Below are positions 55,540-63,282 of a stretch of 64,000 nucleotides of DNA, in pieces. Position 1 is the stretch's first letter. Every line of letters begins with the position of its first letter. Below the pieces are notes generated by a model. It did not search any database, was not told the origin of the DNA, and worked only from the letters and a program-made list of their open reading frames with translations. Both the position numbers and the translations under genes were made by a program. Source of the DNA: Devosia aquimaris (GTDB lineage: Bacteria > Pseudomonadota > Alphaproteobacteria > Rhizobiales > Devosiaceae); contig NZ_JAIEZN010000001.1 in NCBI RefSeq assembly GCF_020169335.1, forward strand, positions 1,319,426-1,383,425, in the 5' to 3' direction.

Positions 55540-56387
55540 GCCGCACGGGTCCGGCGGCGCCGCTGCGCCTGCGGTGCAAGGGGCAGACAGACGGGCAGCC
55601 CGGTCTCGGCATCCCAGCTGACGCGCGCCTCGAGATCGAACACGGCCTTCAGGCGGTCTGCTGTAAACACCTCATGGGGCGCGCCGGCACACACGATGCG
55701 TCCGTCCCGCAGCATCACCAGGGTGTCGGCATAGCTGGCCGCCAGGCTCAAATCATGCAGCACCACCACCAGCGTGCGCCCACCGGTGTGGGCGAGATCA
55801 GCCAGCATTTCCATGAGGTCGACCTGCACCTTGAGGTCGAGGAAGGTGGTTGGCTCATCCAGCAGCAGAATCGGCGTCTGCTGGGCCAGCACCATGGCGA
55901 TCCAGCAGCGTTGCCGCTGGCCGCCCGAAAGACTGTCCACGGCGCGGTCGGCAAAATCGGCAACGCCGGCGGTCGCCAGCGCCTGCCCCACCGCCGCAGC
56001 GTCTTCTGCGGTCCACTGCTGCAGCAGGCCCTGATGCGGAAAGCGTCCCTGCGCCACCAGTTCGCGCACGGTCAGCCCCTCTGGAGGCACGGGGCCCTGC
56101 GGCAGCAGCCCCAGGCTCCGCGCCACGTCCTTGGTGCTGGACTGATGAATGGCCTTGCCGTCCAGCAGCACCGATCCACGTTCGGGTGCCAGGATGCGCG
56201 CCATGGTCTTGAGAAGCGTGGACTTGCCCGAGCCATTGGGCCCGATCAGCGCCGTCAATTGCCCGTCTGGCACCGAAAGCGACACATCCGACAGGATCGG
56301 CGTCGCCCCATAGCCAGCCGACACGGACGCGGCACGCAAGCGCGCATTTGTTCGCCCGGCCGCAAGCTGACCCTCGGTCACCGCCAT
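55536..56387 (-). CDS. Iron-siderophore ABC transporter ATP-binding protein
   Basis: The 283-residue FepC/FhuC-type ATPase: Walker A GPNGSGKST, signature SLSGGQRQRCWIAMVLAQ, Walker B ILLLDEPTTFLD, H-loop LHD. It is the first gene of the operon; its ATG at 56387 is preceded by AGAGGAG. The C-terminus is basic and Arg-rich (QRRRRTRAA). Just upstream lies the IRO-type operator, so iron limitation probably induces the whole operon. Confidence 0.94.
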   Translation of the reverse strand: MAVTEGQLAAGRTNARLRAASVSAGYGATPILSDVSLSVPDGQLTALIGPNGSGKSTLLKTMARILAPERGSVLLDGKAIHQSSTKDVARSLGLLPQGPVPPEGLTVRELVAQGRFPHQGLLQQWTAEDAAAVGQALATAGVADFADRAVDSLSGGQRQRCWIAMVLAQQTPILLLDEPTTFLDLKVQVDLMEMLADLAHTGGRTLVVVLHDLSLAASYADTLVMLRDGRIVCAGAPHEVFTADRLKAVFDLEARVSWDAETGLPVCLPLAPQAQRRRRTRAA

Positions 56388-56428
56388 ATCTCCTCTGTCG
56401 CACCAGTTGTTGACGGGGATAGGCCACT

Positions 56429-56451
56429 AACATGATTGCATCAATCATGTT
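56429..56451 (-). promoter_or_regulatory. RirA-type iron-responsive operator (IRO) palindrome
   Basis: A perfect inverted repeat with 10-bp arms (AACATGATTG at 56429-56438, CAATCATGTT at 56442-56451) and a 3-base centre. Inside it TGA (56433-56435) and TCA (56445-56447) are separated by nine bases, the TGA-N9-TCA IRO motif bound by the iron-sulfur regulator RirA in Hyphomicrobiales. On the minus strand a TTGCAC hexamer lies just before it, so the palindrome overlaps the likely core promoter, fitting repression under iron sufficiency. Confidence 0.75.
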
Positions 56452-57062
56452 TTCTGGGTGCAAGGCGCGCTCAGCCCGGTTTTCTTTGTTGACCACGGTT
56501 GTCATATTACTTATGCCGGTCGGCCACGTGTATCTTGTGCGCTAAGTTGGCCCCATCACACAGTTTCTGCACCGCTAGGCCATGCGGTGGTCAGCCGCGG
56601 GGGCGGCAATGTCGCCGAAGGCGCGGTGGCAGACCCGTCTAATGCGTGTCTGGCGACAAGCGCGACCGCGTGTTGAACCAAGTCGTCTACCCACCCCATC
56701 GGGTCGGTCAGCGGATCAGTAGCCCCGCTGGAATGTTAAATTCCACCGGTGTGTGTTTTCCTGAATATTCAAGCACCGTTTCTTGGCGCCACTGATTGCC
56801 TGCGCAACCTCGACTGGACGCTGCTCAAATTGCCAATGATCCATCTGTGGCAGTCGCCTTGCACGGACACGGCACCTGGTGTTCGGCTGCGGCCCACAAA
56901 GACTGGCCGGCTGGCCTCTATTTGGCCCGCGACCAGTCGGCGACGCCGCCTCGCGTCTGTGCAGCCGACACCATCTGGATCGACCGACAGGCGCTCAACC
57001 CAGGCGCTCAGGAGAGGCGTCCAAAGGCCCTTGAGCCCGACACATGGCGAAGCTCTGAAATT
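56452..57062. other. Gene-poor stretch with a doubtful ORF
   Basis: About 610 bases between divergent operons. A TTG-started frame at 56796-57080 (94 codons, with VCAADTIWIDRQALNPGAQ) looks more protein-like than its surroundings but has no recognised family and no good ribosome-binding site; it might be a remnant. A TGGAAT-GTTAA-ATTCCA palindrome lies at 56729-56745. Nothing else is supported. Confidence 0.35.
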
Positions 57063-57077
57063 GGAATAAGTTATTCC
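57063..57077. promoter_or_regulatory. Perfect palindrome next to the GNAT-GH3-transporter promoter
   Basis: GGAATAA-G-TTATTCC is a perfect 15-base palindrome ending 8 bases before the -35 element at 57086. It shares GGAAT/ATTCC half-sites with the palindrome at 56729-56745, so the same regulator may bind both. The regulator is not in the window. Confidence 0.5.
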
Positions 57078-57085
57078 TAACTGCG

Positions 57086-57114
57086 TTGACAGTCGGAATA
57101 TTCACTCATAGCAT
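57086..57114 (+). promoter_or_regulatory. Promoter of the GNAT-GH3-transporter operon
   Basis: A consensus -35 TTGACA (57086-57091) and a good -10 TAGCAT (57109-57114) with 17 bases between them, the best promoter match in the accessory part of the window. Transcription would start near 57121. Confidence 0.7.
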
Positions 57115-57140
57115 CCCTGTCAGATTTCAGCGAAGGCGGC

Positions 57141-57254
57141 ATGGTGAAGACGACCCTTATTGCGGAACTGGCGGAGCGCGGAGCCGGGTCATGCATGCGC
57201 ACTGCCGATGTACTGCGCCAAGCTGGCGATACCCAAACCTGTGCCATAGGCTGA
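57141..57254 (+). CDS. Possible 37-residue leader peptide
   Basis: An ATG at 57141 after GAAGG opens a 37-codon frame (MVKTTLIAELAERGAGS at its start) that ends 9 bases before the GNAT start, entirely within the predicted leader of the operon. Size and place fit a leader or coupling peptide, but codon use gives little support and I see no homology. Confidence 0.25.
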   Translation: MVKTTLIAELAERGAGSCMRTADVLRQAGDTQTCAIG

Positions 57255-57263
57255 GCTGAACCC

Positions 57264-57755
57264 ATGGATCTGCTTGTCAATCTTTACAGCCGGAAGATGG
57301 AAGCGCTCGCCCAGCGCGTCAACAGTACGCCTGCCACCATCCGTGTCGCCCTGCCGCCCGAACAGCACATCATCAAGGACTGGGTGCGCACCCATTTCAG
57401 CGAATACTGGGTCAGCGAAGTCACCGCAGCCATGGCGCATCAGCCGCCCGGCTGCCTGATCGCCACCATCGATGGCCAACTGGTCGGCTTCGCCTGTTAT
57501 GACGCGACGGCCCGCGGCTTCTTTGGCCCCACGGGCGTATCGCAAGATCAGCGCGGCAAAGGCATTGGCCTCGCCCTGCTCTACCACACGCTGATGGCTA
57601 TGAAGGCGCACGGCTATGCCTATGCCGTCATCGGTTCGGCCGGCCCGGTCGATTTCTACGTCGATGCCGTCAACGCCCTGCCCATCCCGAGCGACCGGGA
57701 AGACATCTACCAGGGGCTCCTGCGCATCAAATCCCCCTCGATTTCGGACAAATGA
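57264..57755 (+). CDS. GNAT family N-acetyltransferase
   Basis: The 163-residue protein has the GNAT core: GQLVGFACYD on strand 4 and the acetyl-CoA pyrophosphate loop VSQDQRGKGIGLALL (R-G-x-G-x-G/A-type) near residue 95, followed by a C-terminal half with AVIGSAGPVDFY. The acceptor is unknown; in this company an amino sugar is possible but unproven. It is the first full gene of the operon, overlapping the GH3 gene by four bases (ATGA). Confidence 0.85.
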   Translation: MDLLVNLYSRKMEALAQRVNSTPATIRVALPPEQHIIKDWVRTHFSEYWVSEVTAAMAHQPPGCLIATIDGQLVGFACYDATARGFFGPTGVSQDQRGKGIGLALLYHTLMAMKAHGYAYAVIGSAGPVDFYVDAVNALPIPSDREDIYQGLLRIKSPSISDK

Positions 57756-58783
57756 CCATGCCTTCGACACCCCCACTGGCCTTGTTTGTCGGCATGCCGG
57801 GCCTCTCGCTGTCGCCTTCGGAAATCGCCTTCTTCCGGGAGGCCAATCCCTTCGGCCTGTTCCTGTTTCGCCGAAATCTGGACAATCCTGAGCAGATACG
57901 GCGTCTCTGCGCCCAGTTCCGCGAGGCAGTGGGGCGCGAGGACGCGCCAGTCTACATCGACCAGGAAGGCGGCCGCGTTCAGCGGCTCGACAATGGCAAC
58001 TGGCCCCTCTTCCGCCCGCTGGGAACATTCGGCGCCCTGGCGCGCAAGGATTTCGAGCAGGCCAGCAAGGCGTTGCGCCTGTCGAGCCTGGCCATGGGCA
58101 CCATGATGGTCGAGCTCGGTCTGGGCAGCGGCACCACCCCGGTCATCGACCTGGCCCGCAAGGACACCCATGACGTCATCGGTCAGCGTGCCTTTGGCGA
58201 CGATCCCGAGCTGGTGGCCGCCCTTGGGCGCATTGTCGTCGATGCTATGCTTGAGGTCGGCGCCATGCCCATCATCAAGCACATTCCCGGCTATGGCCGC
58301 GTGCAGGTCGATCCGCACTTTGACTGCCCGGTCGTTGATGCCGCCGTCGAGGACCTCCGCGGCAGTGACTTCAAGCCATTCGTGGCGCTGCGCGACGCCC
58401 CCTGGGCCATGGTCGCCCATCTGGTCTTTACGGCCATCGACAAGACGTTGCCCGCCTCAGTGTCGCCGGCCGTGTGTCGCGTCATCCGCGAGGATATCGG
58501 CTACGATGGCGTTCTCATCACCGACTGCCTGACCATGGAGGCCCTTTCGGGCACCTGGCCGGAGCGGGTCCGCGCGGCGCTCGACGCCGGCTACGACATT
58601 GCCCTGCACAGCCAGGGCGATCTGACCGCCAGCGAGGCGGCGGCGAAGGCGGCGAACCCGCTGAGCGCAGACAGTCTCGCCCGCATTGCCCGGGGCCAAA
58701 GCCGGCTTGGGTCAACCCGCGTCGACGTGCATGCCCTGCATGCCGAGGCGGAACACATTCTGAGGGAAAATGGCTTCGCCTGA
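57752..58783 (+). CDS. Glycoside hydrolase family 3, NagZ-like
   Basis: The 343-residue single-domain GH3 enzyme resembles beta-N-acetylhexosaminidases of the NagZ type. YIDQEGGRVQRL, KHIPGYGRVQVDPH and ITDCLTMEAL are the family blocks. The Asp-x-His dyad (DPH) and the nucleophile Asp of TDCLTM are present, but the common GHG is GYG and the second Asp of the SDDL-type motif is Cys. No signal peptide, so cytoplasmic. Coupled to an importer, it probably cleaves imported N-acetylglucosaminides or related beta-glycosides. Confidence 0.86.
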   Translation: MTMPSTPPLALFVGMPGLSLSPSEIAFFREANPFGLFLFRRNLDNPEQIRRLCAQFREAVGREDAPVYIDQEGGRVQRLDNGNWPLFRPLGTFGALARKDFEQASKALRLSSLAMGTMMVELGLGSGTTPVIDLARKDTHDVIGQRAFGDDPELVAALGRIVVDAMLEVGAMPIIKHIPGYGRVQVDPHFDCPVVDAAVEDLRGSDFKPFVALRDAPWAMVAHLVFTAIDKTLPASVSPAVCRVIREDIGYDGVLITDCLTMEALSGTWPERVRAALDAGYDIALHSQGDLTASEAAAKAANPLSADSLARIARGQSRLGSTRVDVHALHAEAEHILRENGFA

Positions 58784-58816
58784 TGGCAGGGCCATACAAG
58801 CAAGGAGAGAACTTTG

Positions 58817-60481
58817 ATGCTGAGAACTTCGCTGTTTGCGGCCCTGTCGGCGGCAGCATTGCTGTCGGCCATTCCGGCCCAGGCGCAGGAGGGCAACGTG
58901 CTGACGCTGTCGTCCGAGCAGACCACCACTTTCGTGCGCAACTTCAACCCCTTCGGCCAGACCTCGGCGCGCTACACCACGCTCGACTTCATCTACGAGC
59001 CGCTCGTGGTGTTCAATCGCCTCAAGGGCAACACGCCGCACTACCGGCTGGCCGAGAGTTTTGAACTGGCTGACGACCTCAAATCCATCACGTTCACCCT
59101 GCGCGACGGGCTGATGTGGTCCGACGGTGAGCCGCTGACGGCCGACGATGTCGTCTTCACCTATGACTACATCAAGAAGTTCCCCGCGCTCGATTTCATC
59201 TCGGTTTCGGCCCAGCTGGCGTCGGTGGAAAAGGTTGATGATCGCACCGTTCGCTTCAACCTGAACGAGCCCAACTCCCTGATCGCCAACACCATTGTCG
59301 GCATGCCCATCGTGCCGCAGCATGTCTGGGCCGACATCGCTGATCCCGTGACCTTTGCCAATGAGAACCCGGTTGGCTCCGGTCCCATGACCGAGATCAC
59401 GCGCTTCACCCCCCAGGTCTACGAGCAGTGCCGCAACCCCCATTATTGGGATGCCGACAATCTCCAGGTCGACTGCCTGCGCATGCCCCAGCTGGCAGAT
59501 AACCCGCAGGTGCTGGCGGCTCTGGCCGATGGCTCGCTTGATTGGGCAACCAGCTTTGTGCCCGACATCGACAACACCTTTGTCGCCAAGGACCCCGAGC
59601 ACCACAAATACTGGTTCACGCCCTCCAGCCTGGTGTCGTTCCAGCTCAGCCAGGTCACGCCCGACGAGAACAACCGCAAGGCCTTCACCGACGTGAACTT
59701 CCGTCGGGCCCTGTCCATGCTGATCGATCGTCAGACCATCGTTGACATTGCCGGCTATGGCTATCCGCTCGTCAACGAGGATCCAGCTTCGCTCGGCCAG
59801 CTCTATAGCGCCTTCGCCAATCCCGAAGTCGAGACTGAATACGGCAAGTACGGCAAGTTCGACCTCGACGCCGGCACAGCCCTGCTCGACGAGTCAGGCT
59901 ATGTCGATGCCGATGGCGACGGCTTCCGCGACAATCCCGATGGCACCCCCATCGCCATCGAGGTGATGGTGCCCAATGGCTGGACGGACTGGATCGATGC
60001 CGTTCAGATCGCCATGGAGACCATGACCGAGGCTGGCCTCAACGTGAAGATGAGCACGCCCGAGGCCGCCGTGTGGACCTCCAGCCTGATCGCCGGGGAC
60101 TATTCCATGACACTCAACGCCCTGGCATCTGCCGCCAACCCCTACTTTCCCTACATTCGTTCGTTCAACCCCGACGACTTCGGCAAGAGCCGCTTCACCG
60201 CGCCGCACTGGCAGAATGCCGAAGTGATGGAACTGCTGGGCAAATACACCCAGACCAAGGATGCTGCCGAGCAGAAGACCGCCATGGACCGCATCCAGAT
60301 GATCGTGGCCGAAGCCATGCCGATCATCCCGGTCTACAACAGCCCGTCGTTCTATGAATACAACACCAGCCGCTTCACCGGCTGGGCCGACGCCGACGAT
60401 CCGAAGTACTCGCCGGTTGTTTCCAATGCGAACCCGGCACGCCTGCTGCAGCTGCTCGATCTCGAGCCGGTTGCCAAGTAG
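58817..60481 (+). CDS. Dpp/Opp-type ABC transporter substrate-binding protein
   Basis: The 554-residue periplasmic protein of the SBP_bac_5 family has a signal peptide (cleavage after AQA, before QEGNVL), the early TFVRNFNPFG and family block LRDGLMWSDGEPLTADDVVFT. NPFG near the start and the overall form resemble members that bind cello- or chito-oligosaccharides as well as peptides. AAGGAGAG precedes the ATG at 58817, the strongest ribosome-binding site of the operon. A stable hairpin follows the stop. Confidence 0.9.
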   Translation: MLRTSLFAALSAAALLSAIPAQAQEGNVLTLSSEQTTTFVRNFNPFGQTSARYTTLDFIYEPLVVFNRLKGNTPHYRLAESFELADDLKSITFTLRDGLMWSDGEPLTADDVVFTYDYIKKFPALDFISVSAQLASVEKVDDRTVRFNLNEPNSLIANTIVGMPIVPQHVWADIADPVTFANENPVGSGPMTEITRFTPQVYEQCRNPHYWDADNLQVDCLRMPQLADNPQVLAALADGSLDWATSFVPDIDNTFVAKDPEHHKYWFTPSSLVSFQLSQVTPDENNRKAFTDVNFRRALSMLIDRQTIVDIAGYGYPLVNEDPASLGQLYSAFANPEVETEYGKYGKFDLDAGTALLDESGYVDADGDGFRDNPDGTPIAIEVMVPNGWTDWIDAVQIAMETMTEAGLNVKMSTPEAAVWTSSLIAGDYSMTLNALASAANPYFPYIRSFNPDDFGKSRFTAPHWQNAEVMELLGKYTQTKDAAEQKTAMDRIQMIVAEAMPIIPVYNSPSFYEYNTSRFTGWADADDPKYSPVVSNANPARLLQLLDLEPVAK

Positions 60482-60491
60482 ACGCGCCGAC

Positions 60492-60521
60492 TGGCGGGAG
60501 CGTAGCCTTTCGCTCCCGCCA
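60492..60521 (+). other. Stabilising hairpin after the binding-protein gene
   Basis: An 11-bp perfect stem (TGGCGGGAGCG at 60492-60502, CGCTCCCGCCA at 60511-60521) with an 8-base loop and no T-run begins 10 bases after the stop. In ABC operons such hairpins protect the binding-protein message and lower readthrough, so that the binding protein exceeds the permeases. Confidence 0.65.
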
Positions 60522-60598
60522 CCACTGCCACCTGCCGAACCACGCCGACACCGGGCGCAACACCGGTCCGTCCAGACCCAGGGAGAACACCAAAGCTC

Positions 60599-61576
60599 AT
60601 GACCTTCCTGCTCCGGCGTATCGCCTTCTATCTGGCCGCCTTCATCACCGCGGCCACCATCAATTTCTTCCTGCCGCGCCTGATGCCGGGCGATCCGATC
60701 GAGATCATGTTTGCCAGTGCCGGCTCGGAGCTCTCGCTGGAAAACCTCAACGCCCTCAAGCTCACCTTCGGCTTCATCGATGCGCCGCTGCATGAGCAGT
60801 ATCTGGCCTATCTCAAGAGCGTCTTTACCGGCGACCTCGGCCGCTCCATCAAATACTTCCCCCTGCCCGTCTCCGAGCTGCTCGGTCGCGCCCTGGTGTG
60901 GACATTGGGCCTGGTCGGCACGGCCACCATCGTCAGCTTCTCCCTGGGCACGATCCTGGGGATCATGGCCGCCTGGCGCCGTGGCAAGCTCTTCGACTCG
61001 GTGGTCTCGCTGATCGCCATCTTTTCCAGCTCAGTCCCGGCGATCGTTGTCTCGCTGATCCTGCTGTTCGTTTTCGGCTACACCCTGCGCTGGTTCCCCA
61101 ACGGCTATGCCGCCGACCCGCTGCTCGATCCGGGCCTGAACTGGACCTATGTGTCTTCGGTGATCTACCACGGCACTCTGCCCATGCTGACGCTGGTGCT
61201 CGTGCTCACGGGCGGCTTCGCTGTCACCATGCGCAACAACATGATCAACCTCCTGGGCGAGGATTACATCGTGATGGGCCGCGCCAAGGGCCTGTCCGAC
61301 AGCCACGTGATGCTCTGGTACGCCGCGCGCAACGCCCTGCTGCCCACCGTATCGAGCCTCGCCATCGCCATGGGCACCGTTCTGGGCGGCTCCCTAATCG
61401 TCGAAGTCGTGTTCAACTATCCCGGCTTGGGCAATACGCTCTACCAGGCCATCCTCGCGCGCGACTATCCGGTGATCCAGGGCCAGCTCCTGATCATGAC
61501 CGGCGCCATGCTCATCTCCAATTTCGTCGTGGATCTCAGCTACCTGCTGCTCGATCCGCGCCTGAAGAAGGCCTAG
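60599..61576 (+). CDS. ABC transporter permease, DppB-like
   Basis: The 325-residue membrane protein begins MTFLLRRIAFYLAAFITAAT, where the first helix lies, and has a long periplasmic loop then five helices. The cytoplasmic coupling loop is visible as RAKGLSDSHVMLWYAARNAL (EAA motif), and the end is DLSYLLLDPRLKK as in DppB/OppB proteins. The start follows GGGAGAAC. Confidence 0.93.
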   Translation: MTFLLRRIAFYLAAFITAATINFFLPRLMPGDPIEIMFASAGSELSLENLNALKLTFGFIDAPLHEQYLAYLKSVFTGDLGRSIKYFPLPVSELLGRALVWTLGLVGTATIVSFSLGTILGIMAAWRRGKLFDSVVSLIAIFSSSVPAIVVSLILLFVFGYTLRWFPNGYAADPLLDPGLNWTYVSSVIYHGTLPMLTLVLVLTGGFAVTMRNNMINLLGEDYIVMGRAKGLSDSHVMLWYAARNALLPTVSSLAIAMGTVLGGSLIVEVVFNYPGLGNTLYQAILARDYPVIQGQLLIMTGAMLISNFVVDLSYLLLDPRLKKA

Positions 61577-61579
61577 GCC

Positions 61580-62467
61580 ATGACCCTGCTCAAGCAATTG
61601 ATGAGCAACCGCAAGGCCGTGGTGGGCCTCACCCTGCTCATCCTCATCATCCTGGTGGCGATCTTTGCGCCAGTGCTGACCGAATACAGCCCCGTCAAGC
61701 GCGTCGGGCGACCGCACCAGCCGCCGTCCTGGGACCATTGGCTGGGCACCACGCGCCTGGGCCACGACGTCTTCTCCCGCCTCGTCTATGGCGCACGCGT
61801 CTCGCTGGCCGTCGGCTTTGGCGCCGGTCTGATGATCACCGTGGTCGGCACGGTCCTGGGCATCATTGCCGGTTATCGCGGCGGTGTTGTCGACGAGGTC
61901 ATCAACTTCTTCACCAATATGGTGCTGGTGGTGCCCAACCTGCCGCTGCTGCTGGTGCTCGCCGCCTTCATCGGGCAGGCCAGCCCGCTGGTCATTGCCA
62001 TCATCCTGGGCGCCACATCCTGGGCCTGGGGCGTGCGCGTCACCCGCGCCGAGACGCTCTCGATCCGGCAGCGGGACTATATCAAGAGCGCCGAGATGCT
62101 GGGCGAACCGGCCTGGCGGATTATGGCCTTCGAGATCTTCCCCAACCTGCTCTCCATCGTCGGCATCAACCTGATCGGCAGCGTGATCTTTGCCGTCATT
62201 GCCGAAGCCACTCTGGAATTCCTGGGCCTGGGCGACCCCAACACCGTCTCCTGGGGAATCATGCTGTTCAATGCGCAGAACGCCTCCGCCCTGTCGGTCG
62301 GCGCCTGGTGGGACCTGCTGTCGCCCTGCCTGGCTCTGGCCCTGCTTGGCCTCAGCCTGGCCCTGCTCAACTTTGCCATCGACGAGGTCGCCAATCCGCG
62401 CCTGCGCACCGGCGGCATGCTCAAGTCCTGGACCCGGATGGTCCGCCTCGGTGAGGGCAAGCTATGA
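61580..62467 (+). CDS. ABC transporter permease, DppC-like
   Basis: The 295-residue partner permease has an N-terminal helix (VGLTLLILIILVAIFAPVL), HWLGTTRLGHDVFSRLVYGAR and the EAA loop KSAEMLGEPAWRIMAFEIF. LGLGDPNTVSWGIML is a DppC/OppC hallmark. It starts 3 bases after the DppB-like stop and overlaps the first ATPase by four bases. Confidence 0.93.
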   Translation: MTLLKQLMSNRKAVVGLTLLILIILVAIFAPVLTEYSPVKRVGRPHQPPSWDHWLGTTRLGHDVFSRLVYGARVSLAVGFGAGLMITVVGTVLGIIAGYRGGVVDEVINFFTNMVLVVPNLPLLLVLAAFIGQASPLVIAIILGATSWAWGVRVTRAETLSIRQRDYIKSAEMLGEPAWRIMAFEIFPNLLSIVGINLIGSVIFAVIAEATLEFLGLGDPNTVSWGIMLFNAQNASALSVGAWWDLLSPCLALALLGLSLALLNFAIDEVANPRLRTGGMLKSWTRMVRLGEGKL

Positions 62468-63282
62468 CCGAACAGGTTCTCTCCATCCGCAACCTGACCA
62501 TCGACTATGTCGGCGGCGACAGCAATTTCCGTGCCGTCAAAGACGTCAGCTTTGACATCGCGCCCGGCGAGTTCTTTGGCCTGGCGGGTGAGTCCGGCTG
62601 TGGCAAGAGCACGATTGCCTTCGCCGTCAGCCGACTGCATCGCCCGCCGGCGCTCATCCGTAGCGGCAGCGAGATCCTGGTTGGTGGACGCAATGTGCTC
62701 GACCTCGACGACGAAGCCCTGCGCAGCTTCCGTTGGCGGGAAGTCGCAATGGTGTTTCAAAGTGCGATGAATTCGCTGAACCCAGTGCTAACCATTGCTG
62801 ATCAGTTTTATGACGTATTGCGGGCCCACAGTCAGGTCACCCGCGAGCAGGCCCGCACACGCGCCGCCGAATTGCTCAAACTGGTCGATATCTCGCCCGA
62901 CCGCCTCTCGGCCTATCCCCACCAGTGTTCCGGCGGCATGCGCCAGCGCATCGTCATCGCCATCTGCCTGGCACTCAATCCGCGCCTGCTGATCATGGAC
63001 GAACCCACAACCGCGCTCGATGTGGTGGTGCAGCGCGAAATCCTGCAACGCATTGATGTGCTGCGAAAAAAGCTGGGCTTCGCAGTGCTGTTCATCACCC
63101 ACGACCTGGGCCTGATGGTGCAGGTCAGCGACCGCATCGGCATCATGCTTGAGGGTGAACTGGTTGAGGTGAACGACGCCATCACCATCTACAACGCGCC
63201 CCAGCACCCCTATACCAGGCGCCTCTGGGCCTCGATGCCCCGCCTGCATGGGGAGCAGATCAAGCCGGAGGCCAATCTATGA
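62464..63282 (+). CDS. ABC transporter ATP-binding protein, DppD-like
   Basis: The 272-residue ATPase: Walker A GESGCGKST, Q-loop MVFQSAMNSLNPVLTI, signature CSGGMRQRIVIAICLALN, Walker B LLIMDEPTTALD, H-loop THDLGLM. The C-terminus has the HPYTRRLWASMP segment of the oligopeptide/dipeptide ATPase family but lacks the cysteines of the iron-sulfur motif often found after it. It pairs with the next ATPase. Confidence 0.93.
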   Translation: MTEQVLSIRNLTIDYVGGDSNFRAVKDVSFDIAPGEFFGLAGESGCGKSTIAFAVSRLHRPPALIRSGSEILVGGRNVLDLDDEALRSFRWREVAMVFQSAMNSLNPVLTIADQFYDVLRAHSQVTREQARTRAAELLKLVDISPDRLSAYPHQCSGGMRQRIVIAICLALNPRLLIMDEPTTALDVVVQREILQRIDVLRKKLGFAVLFITHDLGLMVQVSDRIGIMLEGELVEVNDAITIYNAPQHPYTRRLWASMPRLHGEQIKPEANL

